DNA of 5,402 nucleotides. Source: Cyanobacteria bacterium UBA3803. Lineage in GTDB: Bacteria; Cyanobacteriota; Vampirovibrionia; Gastranaerophilales; Gastranaerophilaceae. Both the position numbers and the translations under genes were made by a program. Under the pieces are notes generated by a model. The model ran no database searches. It worked only from the letters and a program-made list of their open reading frames with translations, and was not told where the DNA came from. Below, piece by piece: positions 1-5,402 of the stretch (positions are counted from its first letter, which is position 1; each line of letters opens with the position of its first letter). The DNA is taken from assembly GCA_002369055.1 (NCBI GenBank), contig DFEL01000156.1:1-5402 (forward strand), given 5' to 3'.

Positions 1-24
1 AAAATGTTTACAGAATAAAAAGAT

Positions 25-1005
25 ATGGAACGACAGATAAAAATTAATAACTGGCGCATTGTAAAAATTGACGAGCTGTTACAGTCTGGAAGATGTTATA
101 CGGCTAAAGAAATTGCTAAATCCATTGAAGATGGAAGTTATAGTTCACGAACAATTCAGAGAGATATAGAATACATGCGTGATACGCTCAACGCTCCCAT
201 TGAAAGTGATAGTCGAGGTTATCATTACACTGAAAAGAATTTTTTTATAAAAAGTATTCCTCTTACCGAGGGTGAAGCGCTTTCTGTCGCTATATTAAAT
301 CCCCTTTTAGAACAATATCGTAATACACCATTAGAAAATCAGCTTCGTTCTGTATTTCAAAAAATTACAAATTGTTTGCCAGATCGTATAACTGTAGATA
401 CATCATTTTTAAATCCCAGGATTACTTTTATACCCGATAGAATAGAAAATATAAAACCAGAACTTTTCACAACTATTTTTGACGCTATCAAAAAAGGGTT
501 CGCCATTTCATTTGATTATAGGCCTCTTCAAAAATCATCTTTTATGGAGCGTACGATAGATCCATATCATGCAGTTTGCCAGAGAGGAAACTGGTATGTA
601 ATCGGTAAGTGTCATGATAAGAAAGATGTCCGTATTTTTTCCTTTGGCAGAATGAAAAACGCCGTAATGACTACAGAGAAATTCAGCATACCAAAAGATT
701 TTAAAACTTCAGATTACTTCGATTCAGAAATGGGCGTCTGGCTTAGTGATAAAACTCCTCTTGAAGTAGAGCTTCTGTTTGATAAAGAAATTGCAACTTA
801 CGCCACAAATCGAATCTGGCACTCAGACCAGACACTTGAAGAACGAGAAGACGGAAGCGTTTACCTGAAGTTTAAGACCACCCAGAAACAGGAACTGCTG
901 CGCTTTATTTTGGGTCAGGGACATACAGTAAAGGTTCTGGGACCGGAGGAGCTGGTGGAAGATGTGAAAGAAGAACTTAAACGTACAGAAACGATGTACA
1001 AATAA
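25..1005 (+). CDS. HTH-WYL-WCX family transcriptional regulator
   Basis: This is a DNA-binding regulator that probably senses a ligand through its WYL domain. An N-terminal winged helix-turn-helix spans about residues 8-68, with the recognition-helix stretch SSRTIQRDIEYMR followed by a wing ending near RGYHY. The WYL domain covers about 145-222. Its signature is W190-Y191-V192, so Val replaces the usual Leu, followed by the basic ligand-contact pattern R203 and R209 in RIFSFGRM. A WCX-like C-terminal domain (about 245-320) completes the standard architecture, and 326 residues is the normal family length. The ATG at 25 is the first possible start, because an in-frame TAA lies at 16-18. No Shine-Dalgarno sequence is visible before it, so translation may be leaderless or weakly initiated. 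It lies 75 nt upstream of the zinc-ribbon gene block on the same strand and may control it. WYL regulators often sit beside phage-defence or stress loci (established for BrxR and CapW), but its targets here are unknown. Confidence 0.93.
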   Translation: MERQIKINNWRIVKIDELLQSGRCYTAKEIAKSIEDGSYSSRTIQRDIEYMRDTLNAPIESDSRGYHYTEKNFFIKSIPLTEGEALSVAILNPLLEQYRNTPLENQLRSVFQKITNCLPDRITVDTSFLNPRITFIPDRIENIKPELFTTIFDAIKKGFAISFDYRPLQKSSFMERTIDPYHAVCQRGNWYVIGKCHDKKDVRIFSFGRMKNAVMTTEKFSIPKDFKTSDYFDSEMGVWLSDKTPLEVELLFDKEIATYATNRIWHSDQTLEEREDGSVYLKFKTTQKQELLRFILGQGHTVKVLGPEELVEDVKEELKRTETMYK

Positions 1006-1080
1006 AAAAGAATCGTAAACTCATGACATTAGATGGCGTGGGTCTCAGATTAGAATTGTAAAAGAAGGAGAATAAGAGTT
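1006..1080 (+). promoter_or_regulatory. Probable promoter and leader of the zinc-ribbon gene block
   Basis: This 75-nt gap is the longest non-coding stretch between complete genes here and the natural place for a promoter and for WYL-regulator binding. TAGAAT at 1051-1056 resembles a -10 box (5 of 6 to TATAAT). The best-placed -35 candidate, TTAGAT at 1029-1034 with a 16-nt spacer, is poor. The hexamer ATTAGA occurs directly repeated at 1028-1033 and 1049-1054, 21 nt apart, about two helical turns, so it could be an operator or simple AT-rich chance. No hairpin followed by a T-run ends the regulator gene, so read-through from it is also possible. Confidence 0.3.
1064..1070 (+). promoter_or_regulatory. 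Ribosome binding site for the 1081 gene
   Basis: GAAGGAG is a strong Shine-Dalgarno sequence, with 10 nt before the ATG at 1081. It supports that start, and the encoded protein then begins directly with the MKIC zinc-ribbon motif. Confidence 0.75.
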
Positions 1081-2706
1081 ATGAAAATCTGTAAAAATTG
1101 TGGTTTCAAAAATTCTGATAATTGTAATTTCTGTACTCAATGTGGAACTTCCTTAAATAATAATCCAAATGAAAAAAAGAATACATATCAAAATGTTATT
1201 CTTGAAGGTGCTGCTACAGAAACTGTGCAGCGTTATGGCTCTGCTGTAAAAGAGCATCTTATAGCTTATTCAGGAATTGATAATGAGAATGGAGAACAAC
1301 TTAAGAAAGGTCTAAAGCAAATTTCTGAATCAAAAATCAATCCCGAATATATAAAACAAAATCTTAAACAACAGGCAGGTTTTTCTGCAGAAAATAAATA
1401 TGCTGCACGTGAAAATGCAAGAAATATAATAAATAAAAGTGGAGTGCGTATTCATAACACAGATATTAAAGGTAGTGGAAGTTATAATGAATTATTTGAC
1501 CATATAATTACAGACGAAAATGGTATTGTTATTTCTGAAGAGCAAATGAAGTTTATAGGTAACAATCCGAAAGAACTAGTGAATAAGCTTGCTTCTAAGA
1601 AATTTCAAAAATATTTTGATGCAAATGCAAAAATTACAATTCCAAAAGATTATTATGAAGGCGTAGAGATTGATGGAAAGCAAGTAAGTGTTTTTACAGA
1701 AATAGACGAATCTCTAAAAAATTATCATAAACAGTTAGAAAAAGTTAAGGCAAATGGAAATCTAGAAGTTGCTAAAAAAATTGAAGAAAAAATAGCAAAA
1801 TATGAAAAAATAAGAGCTAGTCTTAAAAACAGTAAAATTACAAATGCAGAGGCAATGGAAGCTCGTTTGCACCCTGTACTATCAACAACAAAAGATATAG
1901 GAAAAATCTCTCTTAGAGCAGGTGGAGTACAAGCTGGTTACGGAGCCGCAATAGGTTTTTGTATTTCTATTGTTAGGAATTCAGTATCTGTCGCAAAAGG
2001 TGAAAAGAAGATTGCAGATGCAGCAAAATCTATTACTGGAGATACTATAAAATCTGGAGCAGTTAGTTTTGCAACAGGTTTTACAGGAAGTGCTATAAAA
2101 GGCTTTCTTCAAAATTCTGGCAAGACTACTGTGAGACAATTATCAAAAACAAATTTGGCTTCAACAATTGTTACATCAACAATAGAAGTTGGGAAAACTC
2201 TAAATAAGTATATACACGGTGAAATTTCTGGTGTGAAATGTCTGGAAGAATTAGGAGAAAAAGGTACCGGGCAAATTGGAGCATCAGTTTTTGCTATAGT
2301 AGGACAAGCGGCAATTCCAGTTCCCATCGTTGGAGCTTTGATTGGTTCAATAGTCGGATATACAATTTGTGCTTCATGTTATAAGGAAACATTAAGAGTA
2401 TTAAAAGAACCTCATATAGCCCATGAAGAAAGAATTCGTATTGAAAAAGAATGTAACGAAATTAAATCTTTGCTTCTGCAGTATCGTAATGAAATGCAAC
2501 AGCAGATTAATCTTTATTTGTCAGATTATACAGAAACTTTTGATAACGCTTTTGATCAGATGTATAAAGCACTTGAATTAAATAATATTGATAATTTTAT
2601 CGGTGGCGCAAATTCAATCACAGAAAAGCTGCATGGTAAAGTTCATTTTAACAATTTTAATGAATTCGACAAATTTATGAATACTTCAGAGGCTTTTAAA
2701 TTATAA
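1081..2706 (+). CDS. Zinc-ribbon protein with glycine-zipper membrane segments, unknown function
   Basis: The function is unknown. Residues 1-23 form a zinc ribbon with C4, C7, C18 and C21 (CxxC-x10-CxxC). After an Asn/Lys-rich linker comes a large soluble part (about 45-270) with a Lys/Glu-rich helical, possibly coiled-coil stretch near 208-250. The C-terminal half is rich in Gly, Ala and Ser. Hydrophobic glycine-zipper-like segments lie near 280-305 and 324-344, and a strong hairpin at about 396-433 contains the turn IPVPIVG. A charged helical tail follows (about 436-541). From memory, this body resembles a widespread uncharacterised bacterial family with the same LGEKGTG...IPVPIVG...REERIRIE pattern; no characterised member is known to me. 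The protein has no signal peptide, so the ribbon is presumably cytoplasmic. It is the first gene of a tight block, 9 nt before the TerB-like gene, which suggests that their products act together, perhaps at the membrane. A strong RBS supports the ATG. Confidence 0.85.
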   Translation: MKICKNCGFKNSDNCNFCTQCGTSLNNNPNEKKNTYQNVILEGAATETVQRYGSAVKEHLIAYSGIDNENGEQLKKGLKQISESKINPEYIKQNLKQQAGFSAENKYAARENARNIINKSGVRIHNTDIKGSGSYNELFDHIITDENGIVISEEQMKFIGNNPKELVNKLASKKFQKYFDANAKITIPKDYYEGVEIDGKQVSVFTEIDESLKNYHKQLEKVKANGNLEVAKKIEEKIAKYEKIRASLKNSKITNAEAMEARLHPVLSTTKDIGKISLRAGGVQAGYGAAIGFCISIVRNSVSVAKGEKKIADAAKSITGDTIKSGAVSFATGFTGSAIKGFLQNSGKTTVRQLSKTNLASTIVTSTIEVGKTLNKYIHGEISGVKCLEELGEKGTGQIGASVFAIVGQAAIPVPIVGALIGSIVGYTICASCYKETLRVLKEPHIAHEERIRIEKECNEIKSLLLQYRNEMQQQINLYLSDYTETFDNAFDQMYKALELNNIDNFIGGANSITEKLHGKVHFNNFNEFDKFMNTSEAFKL

Positions 2707-2715
2707 GGATTAAAA

Positions 2716-3252
2716 ATGGACAAACACGATTTTGAATTAATATATTTATTTCTCGCTCTTGAAGGTAAAGTAACAGTTAGAGAACATAATTTATTTGCCT
2801 CTCTCATGAAACATGATGGCTATGATGATTCAGATATAAAAGAAATTGGCAGAAACACAATGAATATTATTTCCTATGCATATAGCAATGAAGATAGAGA
2901 AGCAATTATAAGACATGAATTTGAAAAGTATGCCCGTGGAGATATTAAAAAGGGAAATACACTCCATAATCGCACAGTTCTTTGGACACTTATTAATTTA
3001 GGATTTTCTGATTCCTCTTATTCAAAGGCTGAACAGAGACTTATTCATTTGTATGAAAATAGAATGAATATTGGTAAATCATATGTGCTTGAAATGGAGT
3101 CGGCTGCAAAAACATTACTATCTGTTCAAAAGGAAATTGATTTTCTTAATACATCTATCAGTAATGCAAGTGTAAAAATTATAAATTCTGAATTACAAAA
3201 TACAATAAAAATAATACATGAACAAATCTCTATATTGGTTCAGTTAGGCTAG
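2716..3252 (+). CDS. Small helical TerB-like protein
   Basis: This is a 178-residue, mostly alpha-helical protein with no membrane segment or signal peptide, so it is probably cytoplasmic. Residues 8-120 read like a divergent TerB-type helical domain: an early helix, then EGKVTVREHNLF (16-27) where TerB proteins have a DG..s..E motif. A second acidic motif, SDSSYSKAEQRLI (98-110), precedes another helix. TerB-fold proteins are known from tellurite-resistance and related stress systems, often next to membrane proteins. The usual Asp of the first motif is Glu here, so metal binding is uncertain. Residues 120-175 look like an amphipathic helix or coiled coil, possibly for partner binding. An AAGGA ribosome binding site (2705-2709) overlaps the stop codon of the preceding gene, and the start follows that stop by only 9 nt. 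This indicates co-translation with the glycine-zipper protein. The TerB assignment rests on motif pattern alone. Confidence 0.82.
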   Translation: MDKHDFELIYLFLALEGKVTVREHNLFASLMKHDGYDDSDIKEIGRNTMNIISYAYSNEDREAIIRHEFEKYARGDIKKGNTLHNRTVLWTLINLGFSDSSYSKAEQRLIHLYENRMNIGKSYVLEMESAAKTLLSVQKEIDFLNTSISNASVKIINSELQNTIKIIHEQISILVQLG

Positions 3253-3255
3253 GAG
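3251..3255 (+). promoter_or_regulatory. Ribosome binding site that decides a TTG start
   Basis: AGGAG overlaps the TAG stop of the TerB-like gene (3250-3252) and lies 6 nt before TTG at 3262, which is ideal spacing. It is the main reason to accept the TTG start and shows tight translational coupling. Confidence 0.8.
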
Positions 3256-3261
3256 AATAAA

Positions 3262-4179
3262 TTGCCGTTACCATTACTTTTTATACTTCCACTTATTGGA
3301 GCTGGAAACACAATACGAGCTGCTAAGAATATAAATGATTCGAAAGAAATAAATAATGAAGCTAATTCAGTAGCAGAAAATGCTAGAAAAAATTTGGAAC
3401 TACATAACTCTGTTTGCACTACAGCACTTGAAAATTTAGGAAATAAAAAATTATTCATCCTGGATAATAGTATTAAGAACTTTATTTTAGTTGCTCAAAA
3501 TATAAAAAATATCGAATTGGAAAATACAGTTGGATTAAATGAAGTTGAAAAATTTCGTATTGATAAAAAATCATTTGAAGAGTTAAAAAAAATGAGTTTT
3601 GAATGTAACTCTCTTTTCTGGGCTGCTGGTGGAGCCCTGTTGGCAGGCGGTTTTGCAGCCCTTACTGTTGCTAGTTTTTTTCTTGGAACAAAAGCAAAAA
3701 CTCAAAAAGAAAATGCAAATTCAAATCTTGCTAAAGCAAAAATGTTTGCAGAAAAACTTAAAAACGATGAAGTTGTATGTGATGGAATACGACGCCGGAG
3801 CAATATGTTTTATAACTTACTTACTCGTCTTGATTCTTTGTTTACTCCATTAGTTATGCAAATGTCTATCGCAGTTCAAGAGCATCATGGAAATTATAAT
3901 AATTTTACACTTGATCAAAAACATACAGTTGCAGCAGCTTTTGTGCTTGCAGGGACAATAAAGGCCGTGCTTGATACTCCTATTCTTACAAAGGATGGAA
4001 AACTAACTGAAGAGTCGGAACTATTAATACCTAAAATTCAAAAATGCATAAATCAAACACAACAGAAAAAAATAACAACTTCTCAATTACATATTTCACA
4101 AAAGCAACAATGCTCAAATTGTGGAAATGTATACATCACAGGAACAAAGTTTTGTACACAATGTGGGACAAAACTATAA
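3262..4179 (+). CDS. Membrane-associated protein with C-terminal zinc ribbon, unknown function
   Basis: This is a 305-residue protein of unknown function starting at TTG, supported by the AGGAG at 3251-3255. The N-terminus (residues 2-14) is hydrophobic and Pro/Leu-rich but lacks basic residues before it, so it is not a classical signal peptide. Residues 20-115 are helical and include IKNFILVAQNIKNIELEN. One Gly/Ala-rich hydrophobic segment at about 118-142 is a likely membrane span. A conserved-looking helical region follows (about 145-255), with NSNLAKAKMFAEKL, DGIRRRSNMF and AVLDTPILTKDGKLTEES. A polar linker leads to a C-terminal zinc ribbon with C284, C287, C298 and C301. From memory, the body resembles an uncharacterised bacterial family whose usual members carry a much longer Gly/Ala-rich hydrophobic core, so this copy looks shortened there. 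The ribbon matches those at the N-termini of neighbouring proteins. The gene lies 9 nt after the TerB-like gene, in the same presumed operon. Confidence 0.85.
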   Translation: MPLPLLFILPLIGAGNTIRAAKNINDSKEINNEANSVAENARKNLELHNSVCTTALENLGNKKLFILDNSIKNFILVAQNIKNIELENTVGLNEVEKFRIDKKSFEELKKMSFECNSLFWAAGGALLAGGFAALTVASFFLGTKAKTQKENANSNLAKAKMFAEKLKNDEVVCDGIRRRSNMFYNLLTRLDSLFTPLVMQMSIAVQEHHGNYNNFTLDQKHTVAAAFVLAGTIKAVLDTPILTKDGKLTEESELLIPKIQKCINQTQQKKITTSQLHISQKQQCSNCGNVYITGTKFCTQCGTKL

Positions 4180-4210
4180 ATATATTATTAGAATTAGGAG
4201 AACATGAAAA

Positions 4211-4987
4211 ATGAAAATTTGTCAAAATTGTGGTCATGAGAATAGCGACTCAGGAAAATTTTGTGAAGAGTGTGGAACAAAATTAGTTGAAGCACCAAAA
4301 TTTTGTCCTGAGTGTGGCACAAAGTTAGAAGGAATGCCAAAGTTCTGTCCAGAATGCGGTTTCAGCCTTCTTTCAGGTGAAAAAAATGATGAGGATTATT
4401 CTACTGAGTATGAAGATAATTCATATGAAACAGATGACGAGATTGTAGAGTCTTATGATAATCAAGATGAAGATTATTCATACAGTGAAGATGACTCCGG
4501 ATCTGATGATTATGAAGAGTATGTCGATGAAGATGAGTATGAAGACGATGAAACTACAGAGGAAAAGATTAGAAAGATTGTAGATAAATATCTTTTTGAT
4601 ATAAATAAAGAAAATGCAGCATACAAGTATGCGGCGGTTAACAATAGCGAATATGCTCAAGTATTTCAAAATGTCCGTTCTTATATTGCAAAAGATGTAA
4701 GCCAGACCGAAATTCTTGGATTTATAGATCTTTCTCTTATAGGAAAAGGAAAGGCAGGTTTAGTTTTTTCAACATCTGCTTTGTATGAAAAAAAATCTGG
4801 AAGTTCATTTAAAATTCCTTACCATCGCATGGGGAGACTGCAATCAAATGGCAAAAAAATTACATTTGTTGGTACAGATGACTGTGGAGGTGGTTTACTA
4901 AAAGGTATGGATTGTAATGTAGATAATATTTTTTATAACATTCCAGCTTTGAAAGATTGTTTGGAAGAAATTTACGCAATCATATAG
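4211..4987 (+). CDS. Tandem zinc-ribbon protein with acidic linker and possible PH-like domain
   Basis: This 258-residue protein has three clear regions. Residues 1-51 carry four CxxC knuckles (C4/C7, C18/C21, C32/C35, C46/C49) at an exact 14-residue period, enough ligands for two zinc ions. Residues 59-118 are an extremely acidic, Tyr-rich linker: by hand count 32 of 60 are Asp or Glu, 9 are Tyr, and there is no Lys, Arg or His. Residues 119-258 start with a helix and then become beta-rich (EILGFIDLSLIGKGKAGLVF, then SSFKIPYHRMGRL and KKITFVG) and end in a helix. That order fits a PH-like or GRAM-like fold, but this is only inference. The ATG at 4211 is chosen because it opens the MKIC motif. 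An AGGAG at 4196-4200 lies 10 nt upstream, and an out-of-frame ATG at 4204 opens only a short ORF. The protein is soluble, without membrane segments. The gene follows the zinc-ribbon membrane protein by 31 nt and is probably co-transcribed. Confidence 0.88.
   Translation: MKICQNCGHENSDSGKFCEECGTKLVEAPKFCPECGTKLEGMPKFCPECGFSLLSGEKNDEDYSTEYEDNSYETDDEIVESYDNQDEDYSYSEDDSGSDDYEEYVDEDEYEDDETTEEKIRKIVDKYLFDINKENAAYKYAAVNNSEYAQVFQNVRSYIAKDVSQTEILGFIDLSLIGKGKAGLVFSTSALYEKKSGSSFKIPYHRMGRLQSNGKKITFVGTDDCGGGLLKGMDCNVDNIFYNIPALKDCLEEIYAII
4256..4381 (+). repeat. Three degenerate 42-nt tandem repeats encoding CxxC knuckles
   Basis: Three in-frame 42-nt units begin at 4256, 4298 and 4340. Each encodes K-F-C-x2-C-G followed by a short linker. 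The first two are about 31 of 42 identical by hand count; the third diverges after the knuckle. The pattern suggests duplication of a half zinc ribbon inside the gene. Confidence 0.7.
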
Positions 4988-5040
4988 TCTTTTTTTTCTG
5001 AATAATCATTGCAAAAATATGTATTTAAAGGAAATGAATT

Positions 5041-5316
5041 ATGGAAAATGAAATAGTAAAATATTTAGATATTATAGAAAAAAATCAGAAAAAACTTGCT
5101 ACAGTGCAGATTGGTAATTTCAAAAAAGAAATAAAAGTTATTGTAAAAAAGGTGGAAGAAACTTTTTTCTTGGTTTTTGAAGAACCTGAGATTATACGCT
5201 TATTAGAAGGAAAATCAGAGCTCGAAGTAAAGTTTAATCAGTTTGAATTGTCAAAAAACGATTTTGCATTATGTACTTGTTTTGGAGGTAATCATATCAA
5301 AATAAAATGGATGTAA
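5041..5316 (+). CDS. Small unknown protein, 91 residues
   Basis: I do not recognise this gene. The product is a 91-residue, probably cytoplasmic protein rich in Lys and Glu, with no signal peptide, membrane span or zinc knuckle (a lone CTC occurs at residues 78-80). It begins with an amphipathic helix (about 1-18). Alternating hydrophobic and charged residues then suggest beta strands, as in IKVIVKKVEETFFLVFEEPEI (split near residues 31-51) and again at the C-terminus (GNHIKIKWM). This resembles a small beta-sandwich or barrel, without enough motif to name it. AAAGGA at 5027-5032 gives a good ribosome binding site 8 nt before the ATG. It sits between two zinc-ribbon genes on the same strand, 53 nt after one and 33 nt before the next, so it probably belongs to the same transcript. 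Confidence 0.78.
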   Translation: MENEIVKYLDIIEKNQKKLATVQIGNFKKEIKVIVKKVEETFFLVFEEPEIIRLLEGKSELEVKFNQFELSKNDFALCTCFGGNHIKIKWM

Positions 5317-5349
5317 ATATCATATACAATTTTACAATGGAGAAAAGTA

Positions 5350-5402
5350 ATGAAAATCTGCCCAAAATGCAATCATGAAAACAAAGACACAAGTAAATTC
5401 TG
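5350..5402 (+). CDS. Start of another MKIC-type zinc-ribbon protein (cut by window edge)
   Basis: Only 17 full codons and part of the next are inside the window. They read MKICPKCNHENKDTSKF followed by TG of what is most likely Cys18. This gives C4, C7 and C18 at the same spacing as the other ribbons in the window, and the N-terminus is very like those of the genes at 1081 and 4211. GGAG at 5339-5342 lies 7 nt before the ATG and supports the start. The rest of the protein, and so its function, cannot be seen. It probably continues the same operon. Confidence 0.8.
   Translation, partial: MKICPKCNHENKDTSKF

Noticed and set aside
4..18. Four-codon ATG reading frame at the left edge
   Set aside because: It is too short to call; it ends at the TAA that also bounds the regulator's start.
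2109..2327. Minus-strand 72-codon ORF
   Set aside because: It lies wholly inside the glycine-zipper gene, has no ribosome binding site support, and its Pro/Cys-rich product looks like an antisense shadow.
3249..3458. Minus-strand 69-codon ORF
   Set aside because: It is antisense to the start of the TTG gene, whose frame is supported by an ideal RBS and a C-terminal zinc ribbon.
3599..3853. Second + frame ORF of 84 codons
   Set aside because: It is out of frame within the 3262 gene and gives a low-complexity Leu/Lys-rich product; the main frame runs through intact.
4204..4239. Alternative ATG just upstream of 4211
   Set aside because: It is in another frame, reaches a stop after 11 codons, and lies only 3 nt from the AGGAG.
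4478..4669. Minus-strand 63-codon ORF rich in Ile and Phe
   Set aside because: It is the antisense of the acidic-linker GAT/GAA codons, which automatically give hydrophobic residues on the other strand.
4955..4997. Possible terminator: GATTG/CAATC stem plus an eight-T run after the 4211 gene
   Set aside because: The stem is only 5 bp with a 17-nt loop, partly inside the coding region, and the T-run does not follow it directly. It is too weak to call, though partial attenuation cannot be excluded.

Overview
The window is AT-rich, double-stranded bacterial DNA with seven genes, all on the + strand: one regulator and a run of uncharacterised genes, the last cut by the right edge. AGGAG-type ribosome binding sites, one TTG start, standard stop codons and low G+C fit a low-GC anaerobe such as a Treponema-like spirochaete or a Clostridia-type Firmicute. 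The sequence alone does not decide between them. No tRNA, rRNA, CRISPR array, transposase or clear rho-independent terminator is visible.

Layout: (1) 25-1005 encodes a complete HTH-WYL-WCX transcriptional regulator. (2) After a 75-nt gap, the only real candidate for a main promoter region, comes a tight three-gene block with 9-nt gaps. 1081-2706 is a zinc-ribbon protein with a large soluble domain and glycine-zipper membrane segments. 2716-3252 is a small helical protein that looks TerB-like. 3262-4179 is a TTG-started membrane-associated protein ending in a zinc ribbon. (3) 4211-4987 encodes a protein with four tandem CxxC knuckles, a very acidic Tyr-rich linker and a beta-rich, possibly PH-like, C-terminal domain. 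5041-5316 is a 91-residue unknown. From 5350 starts another MKIC-type zinc-ribbon protein, cut at the edge.

The unifying feature is one short zinc-ribbon module, CxxC-x10-CxxC. It is N-terminal in three proteins (one truncated) and C-terminal in another, on bodies that otherwise look unrelated. Together with glycine-zipper membrane segments, a TerB-like partner and a WYL regulator, this suggests an uncharacterised membrane-associated stress-response or defence cassette whose parts are recruited through a shared zinc-ribbon tag. That is inference. What is seen directly is the gene order, the Cys spacing, the hydrophobic segments and the tight spacing of the block.
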